53,817 nucleotides of DNA from Bdellovibrionota bacterium (GTDB lineage Bacteria > Bdellovibrionota > Bdellovibrionia > Bdellovibrionales > JAEYZS01): NCBI GenBank assembly GCA_963169805.1, contig CAUJDY010000066.1:1-53817 (forward strand). The letters are read 5' to 3'. Below the pieces are notes generated by a model, which searched no databases, was not told where the DNA came from, and saw nothing but the letters and a program-made list of their open reading frames with translations. The translations under genes and the position numbers were made by a program. Every line of letters starts with the position of its first letter. Position 1 is the first letter of the stretch. Of the stretch, positions 31,050 through 40,002 are shown piece after piece.

Positions 31050-31283
31050 AGAAGCCCCCTCTAGGTTGCACCTGTATTTTATACTCAATTGTGTGAATGG
31101 ATGGGGGCGAGATTTTTATTTTTTAAGCATTTCTAGACAAGAGATGGTGGTTAGGAGTGTACCTCTGTCTCGTTTGTATGGGCTTTGGTTCTGGTTTTTA
31201 TGGATGTTTGTAGATTGGATCAAAAAAACAAAAGGCCCTCATACATGAGAGCCTTTTAAAGAAATTAATTTTAAAAAATAATT
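31050..31283. other. intergenic region downstream of the histone gene
   Basis: 234 bases that hold the histone terminator (31221-31257) and the leader of the exported protein at 29877, with TATAAA near 31077 as its likely -10. Otherwise nothing recognised. Confidence 0.35.
31221..31257 (-). terminator. histone gene terminator
   Basis: On the minus strand a 12-bp stem (AAAAGGCTCTCA with TGAGGGCCTTTT, one G-U) around a four-base loop is followed by GTTTTTTT. It lies about 27 bases after the histone stop. Confidence 0.88.
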
Positions 31284-31478
31284 TTAGAGATGATCGATAT
31301 TGATATCTCTTGCCATGACAGTTTTTCTGCCATCAGACTTTGCGCTTTCAACGCCTCTATCACATAAACGCTGAATTGCTTGGCTGAGCACTTCAATTGT
31401 TTCTGCAGAAGTGTTAAAGCCAACTTTTTCTTTAATATACTTTTTTACTTTGCTTGTTACGACTAATACATCTGCCAT
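31284..31478 (-). CDS. bacterial histone-fold DNA-binding protein (HBb/Bd0055-like)
   Basis: 64 residues, about one histone fold. Helix 1 'VLVVTSKVKKYIKEKVG', long helix 2 from NTSAETIEVLSQ to ESAKSDG, and the loop-2/helix-3 segment 'GRKTVMARDINIDHL' match archaeal histones (GRKTVKxEDI) and the histone of Bdellovibrio bacteriovorus. These proteins are dimers that bind and bend or coat DNA; in B. bacteriovorus it is an abundant nucleoid protein. A strong ribosome binding site (GGAGG, five bases from ATG), near-consensus promoter and good terminator suggest high expression as a single gene. Confidence 0.92.
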   Translation of the reverse strand: MADVLVVTSKVKKYIKEKVGFNTSAETIEVLSQAIQRLCDRGVESAKSDGRKTVMARDINIDHL

Positions 31479-31511
31479 GTTTTCCTCCAGGCACTAAAAT
31501 TCATGGAATTT

Positions 31512-31540
31512 AAGATAGACTCGAATATATTTGATTTCAA
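31512..31540 (-). promoter_or_regulatory. sigma-70-type promoter of the histone gene
   Basis: Minus strand: TTGAAA (31535-31540), 17-base spacer, TATCTT (31512-31517). Transcription would begin about 27 bases before the ATG, just upstream of the GGAGG site. Good match and ideal spacing. Confidence 0.6.
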
Positions 31541-31634
31541 AGCTAAAATCGAATCTGGCGTTAATATCCCCTTAATAACGCAAAACAACATGAGATCGGA
31601 CCTCAAATTAACGTCTTTTTACCAGGTTGATAAC

Positions 31635-33113
31635 CTATGAGGATACGGAAATTTTGGGCGGCTCTGTTGGCGTTTTATCACCACGCACACGATGTGAATC
31701 TCCCATAGAGAACTCTCTCAGTTGTGCAACTCTCTCACCATTTGCGCCTGGCTCTATCCACACATAAGTTTTCTTTCCAAATGGCTTTGTGCATTCTACA
31801 TCAAGATATGCCGGAGACCATGTTCCACAATTTAAGTGTTCAACAATACCAACAATTTCGTGTCGAGGAACATGTGTGTGTCCATAAATCACTCGCTTGG
31901 TATGAGTAATTTTTGAGGCTAAGCTCAGAACATATTCATTAGGCTCTTTGACAGAAGAAACATCTGAGTGAATGGACTTGGCGTAGAAAATAAAAAACGG
32001 CAAAAGTAAAAACAATGGAATAAACATCCAAAAAAATGATAAATCGTAGGCCAACTTTATGAATGTGAAAATTTGAAAGATAAATAAAAATCCAAGAAGA
32101 ACCAAAAAAGCTCTATCTAGCCATAATTCACGTGCTATCCGAAGCGGATTACTAGCTGCAGGATGTATAGAAATCTCTTTCATCTCGCGGACCATTCTTG
32201 GAGTTGCATTCGATTTTTTTGCAATCTCGTTAACCTTGTCCTCAAGTGTTAGAGGATCCTTTAGCTCGGGTAATAATCTATCAATGGATGATTGAAATAA
32301 GATTAAAATCGAACTCCAAAACCACGTCCACATAATGAGCGGCTGCGTGCGTATTAAGTATTTTGTAAAAAACTTAATATAATCAGCAAACGACATTATG
32401 AAATTTGAATCTACATTGGGGTTAAAAAATCCCATTCCATTAATCAAATATCTAGTGGCTAAGTTTCCAAATGGAATCTTTAGTTCAATCCGATTAAATT
32501 TTTGTACAAGAGGATTAATTGGATTTTGACATACACAATAGGGATCATACTGATTGCCATGTTCAACCAGAGTGTCTTGATTTGAAATATAAAACCATTC
32601 ACAAAATCGTATCCTGTCTTTTTCTGTATCACTTAGATTTAAAGCCTCAATAATGTCTTTTTGTACACTGGGATAGTGAAGCTCTAGATCATGATTCCCC
32701 GTGATAATAATCACAGTATTACCGTTTTTTATAAAATCCGAGAGCGCTTTTGTAAATACATCGTGCTCTCTTAGAATTTTTCGTATTTTAAATGAAGATT
32801 TTGCTTCTTCAGAAAAAAGGCCTCTTTTTTTTTCTAACCAGGATATTCTATAAGGCGCATCTGTTGGGACTTCAGTAACACTATCAAAATCAAACACATC
32901 TCCGTTCAGAATTAGCTCTACTTTTTCTGAACCTGTTGATTGTTGAATATGGTACAAAAAATCTTCTAAAATATCGTCGTAAAAAAATTGTTTAGTTTTA
33001 AATTTTTTCCAAAGATCCCCTGGAGGCCTTTCAGGTTCAGCCTCAGTCAGATGCATGTCGCTGATAATAGCGGTGAACTTTGCTTTCAGATGGATACTCT
33101 CAGACTCAGACAC
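31635..33113 (-). CDS. membrane-associated calcineurin-like metallophosphoesterase
   Basis: 492 residues. All metal-binding motifs are present: 'SDMH' (D19, H21), 'NGDVFDFD', 'TGNHDLELHYP' and 'IYGHTHVPRHE'. Between the last two lies a long insertion with two adjacent transmembrane helices (near residues 355-400), so the enzyme is membrane bound. LpxH-type UDP-diacylglucosamine hydrolases share the motifs but are about 240 residues long; substrate here is unknown. A second cysteine-containing loop (CVCQ) follows the GNHD motif. Single gene. Confidence 0.82.
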   Translation of the reverse strand: MSESESIHLKAKFTAIISDMHLTEAEPERPPGDLWKKFKTKQFFYDDILEDFLYHIQQSTGSEKVELILNGDVFDFDSVTEVPTDAPYRISWLEKKRGLFSEEAKSSFKIRKILREHDVFTKALSDFIKNGNTVIIITGNHDLELHYPSVQKDIIEALNLSDTEKDRIRFCEWFYISNQDTLVEHGNQYDPYCVCQNPINPLVQKFNRIELKIPFGNLATRYLINGMGFFNPNVDSNFIMSFADYIKFFTKYLIRTQPLIMWTWFWSSILILFQSSIDRLLPELKDPLTLEDKVNEIAKKSNATPRMVREMKEISIHPAASNPLRIARELWLDRAFLVLLGFLFIFQIFTFIKLAYDLSFFWMFIPLFLLLPFFIFYAKSIHSDVSSVKEPNEYVLSLASKITHTKRVIYGHTHVPRHEIVGIVEHLNCGTWSPAYLDVECTKPFGKKTYVWIEPGANGERVAQLREFSMGDSHRVRGDKTPTEPPKISVSS

Positions 33114-33375
33114 TGCAAATCTTCCTTTGTGCTAAATTTATTCTAGCTGATATTTGATATATGAAGAGTTATATATCATTTGTTCTGGCCTTAGGGCACA
33201 TCTCGTTCTGAGACAGTTTAATTTGAGCTTTGGACGCCTCAATATGTTATGTGGAGGAATTTGCGCTCAAATGACTAATACTTATACACGGTCTCAGACT
33301 GGAACCTTTATAAGTATATGTTTTTATTGAGTTATTTTTAAAGACCTCGGCATAAGTCTTGCTTTAATAAGTTGT
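33114..33375. other. divergent metallophosphoesterase/MltD intergenic region
   Basis: 262 bases. A 9-bp inverted repeat ATACTTATA/TATAAGTAT lies at 33278-33317, about 60 bases upstream of the MltD-like gene; it could be an operator or form part of a promoter. A possible 19-codon ORF starts at 33271 but has poorly spaced GGAGG, so I do not annotate it. No RNA gene seen. Confidence 0.3.
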
Positions 33376-34704
33376 ATGAAAGCACTTCTTCAAAAAGCTC
33401 ATATTGTAACTGTTGTTTTAGCGTTAACTCTTAACCCAGCAATTGCCTCTGTTTCTCTAGAAGAACGAGACCCTTCTTCGTTTGCTCCACAAAAGTTAAA
33501 CATGATCTCTCAACCTAGAATCATGATGGATCGATTAAAAATCTTGTCCGACTACCAAAACAAAATTTCTGAAGAATTTAAGATTCCCGAAAGCTTTATG
33601 CCAAGGGTTGCATTTTGGTTTGATATCTATACGAAGTATTCTGCACAAGAAGAAATTATCCATCACGCTGAATATCCATGGATTGTATTTAGAGTTGTAG
33701 ACCTGAGACCTATTTTAAATTCAGATGGAAATAGATGGTCAAATTATCACAAATCCGTAAAGTTTTCTAAAGCTCAACTAAAAGAAATTAAAACTGCATT
33801 AAAATCTCTATCTAAGAAATCTAACTATAAGAATTTAAAGGGAACAGAAAAAGAAGTTTTTGATAAGCTCGAGTCCATTCCTGGAAAAAGAAAATCCGTC
33901 ATTCGTGAGGCGCTAGCAAATATCAGAACTCAGGTGGGGCAAAGAGATTATATTGAAAATGGAATCGCGCAAAGCTCACTTTACATGGAAAAACTAGAAG
34001 AAATATTTAAAACCAATAATCTTCCCCTGGAGTTAACACGCCTCCCATTTGTAGAAAGTAGTTTTAATACAGAGGCTGTGTCGAAGGTAGGCGCAAGTGG
34101 CATTTGGCAAGTTATGCCTTATATTGGAAAAAAGTTATTAGTTATGGATACGCATATTGATGAGAGAAATTCGCCTGTTAAATCCGCAAAAGCGGCCGCC
34201 TATATTCTTAAAGAAAATAAAATGATTTTGAAATCTTGGCCTCTCGCGCTTACAGCGTACAACCACGGCGCTGGAAGCATTTTAAAAGCCATCAAAAAAA
34301 CAAGCTCTCGAGAATTAGAGATTATTATTAAAAAATATCACGCAAAATCTTTTGGTTTTGCATCTCAAAACTTTTACGCGTCTTTCTTAGCTATTCTACA
34401 TGCAGAAAAATATAAAAATGATGCTTTCAGATATGTGGAGCCCCTTCAGTCTGTTGAATACTCCGAAGTGAAGCTTACAAAACGAATCAAGATAAAACAG
34501 TTTTTGTCTCTCGCAGGAATATCAAGAGAAGAGTTTCAAAAAATGAATTTAGATATTAAAGATTCTGCTTTCAAGAATAACGCTTATTTACCAAAAGGCT
34601 ATGTTGTTCATATTCCAAAAGATGCAGCCGAGACGGTAGTTGCAAAAAATGGAAAGCTTGCTCTTCTTATAGATTCTGCAAGCTCAATGAAAATCAATCT
34701 CTAA
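33376..34704 (+). CDS. MltD-like membrane-bound lytic transglycosylase
   Basis: 442 residues with a signal peptide (residues 1-24, cleavage after AIA). The SLT catalytic domain shows E227 in 'LPFVESSFNTEAVSKVGA', then 'SGIWQVMPYIG' and 'LALTAYNHGAGSI', as in MltD/Slt family 1 enzymes that cut the glycan strand of peptidoglycan. A LysM-like segment near the C-terminus ('IKQFLSLAGISREEF', ending 'LPKGYVVHIP') would bind the wall. There is no clear ribosome binding site. Wall cutting is relevant to predation and to septum splitting; its role here is not shown. Confidence 0.9.
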   Translation: MKALLQKAHIVTVVLALTLNPAIASVSLEERDPSSFAPQKLNMISQPRIMMDRLKILSDYQNKISEEFKIPESFMPRVAFWFDIYTKYSAQEEIIHHAEYPWIVFRVVDLRPILNSDGNRWSNYHKSVKFSKAQLKEIKTALKSLSKKSNYKNLKGTEKEVFDKLESIPGKRKSVIREALANIRTQVGQRDYIENGIAQSSLYMEKLEEIFKTNNLPLELTRLPFVESSFNTEAVSKVGASGIWQVMPYIGKKLLVMDTHIDERNSPVKSAKAAAYILKENKMILKSWPLALTAYNHGAGSILKAIKKTSSRELEIIIKKYHAKSFGFASQNFYASFLAILHAEKYKNDAFRYVEPLQSVEYSEVKLTKRIKIKQFLSLAGISREEFQKMNLDIKDSAFKNNAYLPKGYVVHIPKDAAETVVAKNGKLALLIDSASSMKINL

Positions 34705-34774
34705 ATAAAAAGGTGCCTGGCACTTGGAAACGTATTCAAAAAACGTTTCCAAGTGCCAGGCACCTTTTTATTTA
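34702..34774. repeat. palindromic intergenic element, copy 2 (bidirectional terminator)
   Basis: Arms 34702-34732 and 34744-34774 are perfect 31-bp reverse complements with an 11-base loop. The core GGTGCCTGGCACTTGGAAAC matches copy 1 (19308-19386) except for one base, which is matched by its complement on the other arm. It begins inside the stop of the MltD gene and ends inside the end of the oxygenase gene, with T runs in both directions, so it probably terminates both. Confidence 0.88.
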
Positions 34775-35746
34775 CTTAATAAGACCGATCTCTCGCAGTC
34801 TTTGCATAAGATAATCATGCTCGCGTATGGGAGGATACTTTTCTCCTGCTCCACGGCAAGAGGGAATACACTCTAAAATTGCCTCTGGATGTGGATGCAT
34901 GAAAAACGGCATTGAATATCTTGATGTGTTGGGTCCGATTGGATTAACGACTCTGTGGGTTGTTGCTGGAATCACATCATTTGTGATTCTTGCTAGCATA
35001 TCACCAGAATCAACAGTAATAAGATGTGGTGCAGTGTCTACATCTAACCATTGGCCATCGCGATCTTTGATCTGAAGACCTGATGCCGTTGCACCAACAA
35101 GAAATGTAATTAAATTTATATCCTCATGGGCGGCCGCACGAATACATCTTGGATCCTCTCCCTCTGGGATAGGCGGGTAGTGAAGAAGTCTTAAAATAGA
35201 GTTTCCGTTGCCTGCGAGTTTATCAAAATAATCTTCAGGGACTTCAAGAGGGTATGTAAGTGCTTTCAAAAGCTCAAAACCCATTTTATCGAGATCATTA
35301 TACATTTTTTCAAAAATATCTCTGAAGCCCGCAACTTCTTCTGGCCACACGTTAGGTATAAAATAGCCAGAGTGCGGGTCATTTGCTATTGGATCACGGC
35401 CCACGTGCCAAAATTCTTTTAAATCTTTAACGGGTGAATCTTTTGCGTGTTCCTGACCAAATGGAGTATACCCACGCGCTCCACCTTGAATTCCTGAGTA
35501 TTTCTTTTTTGTTTCTGTTGGAAGAGAAAAAAACTTTTCACTAAGTTCATAGGCTTTTTTAAATAGAGCTGTATCAATTCCATGATCTCGTAAGTTAATA
35601 AATCCGTAATCTTTTAAGCCTAAGAAGAAGTCGTCGATAAATTTTTGACGTTGTTCTTTTGTTCCATGAGTAAAATCACGAAGTGAAAGTTCAGGGACTT
35701 GGCGTTTGTTCTGCGTTTGAGTCGATGTATTTGTTACCATTTCCAT
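34772..35746 (-). CDS. 2-oxoglutarate/Fe(II)-dependent oxygenase, IPNS family
   Basis: 324 residues. The iron ligands are H207 and D209 ('AAHEDINLITFLVG') and H264 ('ATTHRVVNP'); 2-oxoglutarate would be held by R276 and S278 ('SRYSMPFFMHP'). The N-terminal DIOX_N domain has 'YGFINLRDHGID'. The family also contains isopenicillin N synthase, ACC oxidase and gibberellin oxidases, so substrate cannot be assigned. Start chosen from GAGG six bases before the first ATG. Single gene. Confidence 0.9.
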   Translation of the reverse strand: MEMVTNTSTQTQNKRQVPELSLRDFTHGTKEQRQKFIDDFFLGLKDYGFINLRDHGIDTALFKKAYELSEKFFSLPTETKKKYSGIQGGARGYTPFGQEHAKDSPVKDLKEFWHVGRDPIANDPHSGYFIPNVWPEEVAGFRDIFEKMYNDLDKMGFELLKALTYPLEVPEDYFDKLAGNGNSILRLLHYPPIPEGEDPRCIRAAAHEDINLITFLVGATASGLQIKDRDGQWLDVDTAPHLITVDSGDMLARITNDVIPATTHRVVNPIGPNTSRYSMPFFMHPHPEAILECIPSCRGAGEKYPPIREHDYLMQRLREIGLIK

Positions 35747-35885
35747 AGATTCCTCTCTTGCTTAAATTTGCAGCAAAGATAGCAGAAACGCCTTTAGAAA
35801 TCCACTCAAATTAAGTTTAAAAAAGGTGAGTTGTTTTAATAGATTAACGGTCAAATTATCTATGCTTTAAGTAGTAACATTTTAT

Positions 35886-38252
35886 TTAAAAAGGCGAGTT
35901 GAAAACATTCACTGCCTCAGAGTCAATGGCCATGGAAACCACTTTGACTGCCTTGCTACCCTCATACTTTATAAAGACCCCGCGAAGCCCTGGGTTTGCA
36001 TTCACAACAACAACCCCGCCACCCGCTGGAGCGTATGAAGCTCCCGTTTGTATGAGACCTTTTTGATCAAAGTATATAACTCTCGTGTCATCATTGTAGG
36101 CTTGAGGATCAAGCTCAATATGAAATGCTTTTTGCTGGGCAAGACCGACTATCACACCCGCATTTGGAACCAAATTATATTTAGCTCGAGATAATAAATC
36201 TCCCATCCAATCTTGGTGAACAAGCGGCAATAAAATTTCTTTTTGGGATTTATCAATAGTCATTCGAACTGCATAATAGCCATCATCGTCTGCCTGGGCT
36301 TGCAGAATTTGAATACCTTCAGAGCCAGAAAGAGATATGAGTTGGCGACCCGATTTTGTGCGCGCAATCTTATCTGAGCCCATAAAACCAATTTCTGCAG
36401 ACTGAAGCTGACTATTCCTGAGGTCATAAATAAATGCCTCTGCGAGTCTTGATTCTTGAACATCAAATTCAACTTCAGTTACAAATCCAGGCTCAACAGA
36501 CACTACCTGTGAGGATAAATATTTTCCTTGGTATTTTGCTCGGAGCGTATAAACTCCCGGCTCTACTCCTACAAAAGCAAAAGTCCCTGTTGCAGATGTA
36601 CGGTTTAGTGTTACATCTGGCAAAAATGAATTAAAGTAAACTGGCTTTTCTAGATCTTGTCCAACAACTTCTATAATAGCTTCTGAAACTTCTTTGCCAT
36701 GAACTTTTATTTTTCCAACAATATTTCCTGAATCCTTTTTAGAGTATTTTTTCTCTGAAAGACTATAGAGCGCTTTTACTGTTGAGTCTGAATATAAGGT
36801 GTGTTCATAGGATTGTTTTGAGGTTCCAAACTTTAAACCTCCCCAATACCCATGCTTCAGCGTTTTTGAAACAAGCGTAGATTCTAAAAGAGTTCCTGAA
36901 AATGCCTCTTCTTTTTTCTTAAGAGGAAGCATGTCGTTTACAACTACCTTATCAAGCATAAGTGGTTTATTTTTTTCATAAGCAGAAACTGCTCGTGTTG
37001 TTATTCTGTCATAGATGGGGCGGATCAACAGGTTAGTGTCTTTAAGTGCGCCTGTATGTGTTGTTTTCATAAGAAGTTCTGGTAGCAAAATTTCTGTTCT
37101 TCCCAAAATATCCTCTCCGCGAGTTACTTCTGCTACCAGCAAGCCCGTTCTTGGGTTCTCTACAAAAATTTCGTATTTACCTTGCTCTAAAAGAACATTT
37201 CCATATCCAACAGGCTCCCCTCCAACTTGATGGAAAACCTTAATCTTCTCTTCTCCAGTTAGCGCGAGTCCCTGTGTCATCTCAATCGTTCCAGAAACAA
37301 ATGCTTGGCTCAAAGATTTTTCATATAAACTATCACTTGTGCGTGCTGCAACTGTTGCTACTGGCGCAGGGACTTCTTCTTCATTGGCTGCAATGTTTGG
37401 CTTTTTGACTTCTTTCTTCTTTTCTGGCGAGGATTGAGTATTGCTTGCTACTTTTGGAGCAGGAGAGGTTTCTTTTGGTGCTTGTGGTTTTGCTCCCACT
37501 ATCCATACTGGAAAACTAAAGAGCGCTTTCTCAGAAATATCTTGAACATCCTCTGTCTGGATATCTGGCGCTTCTACAGATGGATATGATGTTTGATTTA
37601 GCTGTACGTGCTCTTTTCTTTTTACTTGTTCTTGTTCTAAAACACTGTTGGCATAATCATCAAACGATTGTTCCTCTGTATAAAAATCTTGTTCTAATCC
37701 TTCTGCTGCGTCTAATCTTGCCCTCTGTTGCCAATTTAAATTTTTCTTAATTTCTTCGTGCCCATTAAGGGTATCTGCTATTTTTTCTATATTAAAACCG
37801 TCTGCTACTCCACCATCGGTTCGAACATTTACTTGCTGTAGCTCTGTAGACTCCTCTTGCACTAGAGTGCCCAGAGTTTTTTTTATGAGCGCTATATTGG
37901 GTGATTTTTTATCTAGCTTTAATCCTGAAAGATTTCGGATCTCTCGCACAGGTACAATTGTCGTAATCTTAGAATCAATATTTTTTCTGCTGTTTGTAAT
38001 TTCCAAAAGTCTTGCAACGTTTTTTTGTGCCTTGAGCGTTACTGCAGGCAACACTCCAACGGCAGCTTCTTGAACGGGTTGATATGGCAAAGACTCGTCT
38101 TCAATTATTGCTAGGGGAGGAGAGCTTTTTGATATTTTTAAATCTAAAATAAAATCGCTGATAAAGTGGTAACGTGAGATCTCTTGAGGAGTCAAAAATG
38201 CTAAAAGTGTTAGCGAAGATAAAATTTTAACGAATCCGAAGCGTCCTTCCAT
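35886..38252 (-). CDS. large exported protein with carboxypeptidase-regulatory-like domain
   Basis: 788 residues. A hydrophobic N-terminus (FVKILSSLTLLAFL) looks like a signal or anchor. Residues about 45-300 are charged and Pro/Lys/Glu rich. One segment near residue 560 ('SATGTFAFVGVEPGVYTL', then 'SSQVVSVEPGFVTEVEF') is a clear carboxypeptidase-regulatory/CNA-B-like beta sandwich. A glycine-valine rich 'APAGGGVVVVNANPG' lies near the C-terminus. Only seen as single gene; function unknown. Probably an envelope or secreted protein. Confidence 0.72.
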   Translation of the reverse strand: MEGRFGFVKILSSLTLLAFLTPQEISRYHFISDFILDLKISKSSPPLAIIEDESLPYQPVQEAAVGVLPAVTLKAQKNVARLLEITNSRKNIDSKITTIVPVREIRNLSGLKLDKKSPNIALIKKTLGTLVQEESTELQQVNVRTDGGVADGFNIEKIADTLNGHEEIKKNLNWQQRARLDAAEGLEQDFYTEEQSFDDYANSVLEQEQVKRKEHVQLNQTSYPSVEAPDIQTEDVQDISEKALFSFPVWIVGAKPQAPKETSPAPKVASNTQSSPEKKKEVKKPNIAANEEEVPAPVATVAARTSDSLYEKSLSQAFVSGTIEMTQGLALTGEEKIKVFHQVGGEPVGYGNVLLEQGKYEIFVENPRTGLLVAEVTRGEDILGRTEILLPELLMKTTHTGALKDTNLLIRPIYDRITTRAVSAYEKNKPLMLDKVVVNDMLPLKKKEEAFSGTLLESTLVSKTLKHGYWGGLKFGTSKQSYEHTLYSDSTVKALYSLSEKKYSKKDSGNIVGKIKVHGKEVSEAIIEVVGQDLEKPVYFNSFLPDVTLNRTSATGTFAFVGVEPGVYTLRAKYQGKYLSSQVVSVEPGFVTEVEFDVQESRLAEAFIYDLRNSQLQSAEIGFMGSDKIARTKSGRQLISLSGSEGIQILQAQADDDGYYAVRMTIDKSQKEILLPLVHQDWMGDLLSRAKYNLVPNAGVIVGLAQQKAFHIELDPQAYNDDTRVIYFDQKGLIQTGASYAPAGGGVVVVNANPGLRGVFIKYEGSKAVKVVSMAIDSEAVNVFNSPF

Positions 38253-38282
38253 GGTCGCGCAGTTCCTTCGTTGCTTAATTTA

Positions 38283-38308
38283 AGGTATACCCAAAAGAGG
38301 GTATACCT
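38283..38308 (-). terminator. hairpin at the end of the dap unit
   Basis: A perfect 10-bp inverted repeat AGGTATACCC/GGGTATACCT with a six-base loop, 29 bases after the lipoprotein stop. The downstream minus-strand sequence is TTAAATT, so the U tract is broken; it could also act as an operator for the gene that follows. Confidence 0.55.
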
Positions 38309-38336
38309 AAGAAATGAGTACTCAATATTTAGTGTG

Positions 38337-38813
38337 TTAGAAGGGTCTAAAATCGTCAAATAAGTTTTTATCTTTTTGACGTTTGGTGAGGCTAGTTTCT
38401 ATCTTTAAAGCTGTCCTTTTGGAGAGAGATTCTGCTCCTTCATACCTTTCGCCTAGGTCAAACAATTCCGAAACTGGAGCTTGCATCTTTTCTACTTTTT
38501 TAACCTGAAAAGTTATGTCATAGGGACGCCGGTCTCCAACTATTTCTATCTTCATTATTAAGTCTGTCTTAGATTTATGCAGTCCGGGCACTGTAAATAT
38601 CTTAGAGTAAAATGCTCTTCGGTTTGTACTCACATATGCCACGCCATCTGGAATATGGTCTGTCACAGCTTTTTGAATATCCGAAATTGGATAGTCAAAT
38701 TGCTGTATGCGATAGGAGTGAGTTGCGCAACCGAATACAAAGGTAGAGCACACGATTGCAACTAAATTGAATATCCAATTTAGTTGCCTTTCTATTTTCA
38801 TTTTTTTAAACAT
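38337..38813 (-). CDS. probable lipoprotein
   Basis: 158 residues from the ATG at 38813, preceded by GGAAG inside the transaldolase 3' end; an ATG at 38801 is also possible. The N-terminus ([20 protein letters not shown]) ends in a lipobox-like V-F-G-C. The rest shows no known domain; charged C-terminus. It overlaps the transaldolase stop by eight bases and is the last gene of the dap unit. Confidence 0.65.
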   Translation of the reverse strand: MFKKMKIERQLNWIFNLVAIVCSTFVFGCATHSYRIQQFDYPISDIQKAVTDHIPDGVAYVSTNRRAFYSKIFTVPGLHKSKTDLIMKIEIVGDRRPYDITFQVKKVEKMQAPVSELFDLGERYEGAESLSKRTALKIETSLTKRQKDKNLFDDFRPF

Positions 38814-39459
38814 TCTGTGATTTCTTCCAGTCATTAATAAAAATCTCAATACCTTTGTCTGTTAGCGGATGAGATGCTATTTGCTTGAGCGTCTTATATG
38901 GAACCGTGCAAATATCTGCGCCAGCCAAAGCCGCCTGTAGTATGTGAACTGGGTGGCGAATACTTGCCGCAAGTATTTCTGTTTGAAAGTCATAGTTATC
39001 ATAAATCCTTACAATATCTTCTATAAGCTTCATACCGTCAGTAGAAATATCATCTAGCCTTCCAATAAAAGGAGAAACCATTGTTGCTCCCGCCTTTGCT
39101 ACTAAAAGCGCCTGCAAAGCAGAGAACACAAGAGTCACGTTTGTTTTGATTCCTTCGGAAGAAAATCTTCTCACAGCAACAAGCCCTTCCTCTGTCATTG
39201 GAACCTTGATCACAATATTATCGTGAATTTTTGCAAGCTCCATTCCCTCTGTATACATCTCATCCGATTTAAGACTATTCACTTCAGCAGAGATAGGCCC
39301 TTTAACCGCTTCACATATTTCTTTTAAAACTTCTTTTCTATTACGGCCTGACTTAGCAATCAAAGACGGGTTGGTGGTAACCCCATCAACAAGTCCTAAC
39401 TGGCTAACCATGCGTATTTCCTGTATGTCCGCACTATCAATAAAAAATTTCATAGACAC
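38806..39459 (-). CDS. small transaldolase / fructose-6-phosphate aldolase-like
   Basis: 217 residues, the length of the short TalC/FSA class rather than the 310-residue TalB class. Motifs: '[11 protein letters not shown]', '[14 protein letters not shown]', the Schiff-base lysine in '[12 protein letters not shown]' and '[11 protein letters not shown]'. It would exchange dihydroxyacetone units between sugar phosphates in the pentose phosphate pathway; most proteins of this length and with 'GRLDDIS' are transaldolases. Gene is 34 bases after the HPPK-like gene. Confidence 0.92.
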   Translation of the reverse strand: MSMKFFIDSADIQEIRMVSQLGLVDGVTTNPSLIAKSGRNRKEVLKEICEAVKGPISAEVNSLKSDEMYTEGMELAKIHDNIVIKVPMTEEGLVAVRRFSSEGIKTNVTLVFSALQALLVAKAGATMVSPFIGRLDDISTDGMKLIEDIVRIYDNYDFQTEILAASIRHPVHILQAALAGADICTVPYKTLKQIASHPLTDKGIEIFINDWKKSQNV

Positions 39460-39493
39460 CTCGAATGTTTGATTGATGGTTCTTTCCTAGAAA

Positions 39494-39985
39494 CTATGTT
39501 TCAAGGTTGAGAAAATCAAGCACAGACTTGCTTTGAGAGTAAAACTCAGCAATTTCATTAGAGTGAAGTCCTTCAGCTATTGATCTTAAATCTCTGTTTT
39601 CAATAGGGTGAATATAGTCTGGCCATAGATATGCTGCTGGAACACTCCATTTTTTTGTTTGGTGAAGCTCAATCCAAGGTATGACATATTCTGGCTTACG
39701 AACCACAAAATCATCATAGACTAAAATTTTTATGTCTGCTGTATTCACTTTGGCTTCTTCATCAATTTTACTCATACCAACAGAAAGCTCATCTGGAGAA
39801 AGTCGTGTGCGAAGCGAATAGGCGACAACCAAATATTCTGACAACTCACTTCTAATATGAAAAACGGGAGAAATCCCATGGACATCTGAGGTCCTGTACA
39901 TAGCCTTTGCTACTCTTTTATGGGCTATGAGATATGGATCTACCTGCGTAGATACGCCCACAAGGGCCCGGTGCAGCTCTCTCAT
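39494..39985 (-). CDS. HPPK (FolK)-like protein with altered active site
   Basis: 163 residues. The layout follows 6-hydroxymethyl-dihydropterin pyrophosphokinase: an 'ALVGVS' start where FolK has 'ALGSN', 'YLVVAYSLRTRLSPDEL' matching the 'FLNAVVELETSLSPEEL' region, 'ADIKILVYDD' for 'LDLDILLYGD', and a C-terminus 'VPAAYLWPDYIHPI' like 'PLAEIAPDWVHP'. The first metal-binding Asp is kept, the second is Lys, and the preceding GPR is missing, so catalysis is doubtful. It lies between dapB and the transaldolase gene. Assignment from pattern only. Confidence 0.5.
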   Translation of the reverse strand: MRELHRALVGVSTQVDPYLIAHKRVAKAMYRTSDVHGISPVFHIRSELSEYLVVAYSLRTRLSPDELSVGMSKIDEEAKVNTADIKILVYDDFVVRKPEYVIPWIELHQTKKWSVPAAYLWPDYIHPIENRDLRSIAEGLHSNEIAEFYSQSKSVLDFLNLET

Positions 39986-40002
39986 ATTCCCCCTTAAAGG
40001 TT

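Noticed and set aside
33271-33330. 19-codon leader ORF before the MltD gene
   Set aside because: GGAGG is 13 bases from the ATG, and the ORF overlaps an inverted repeat that better explains the sequence.
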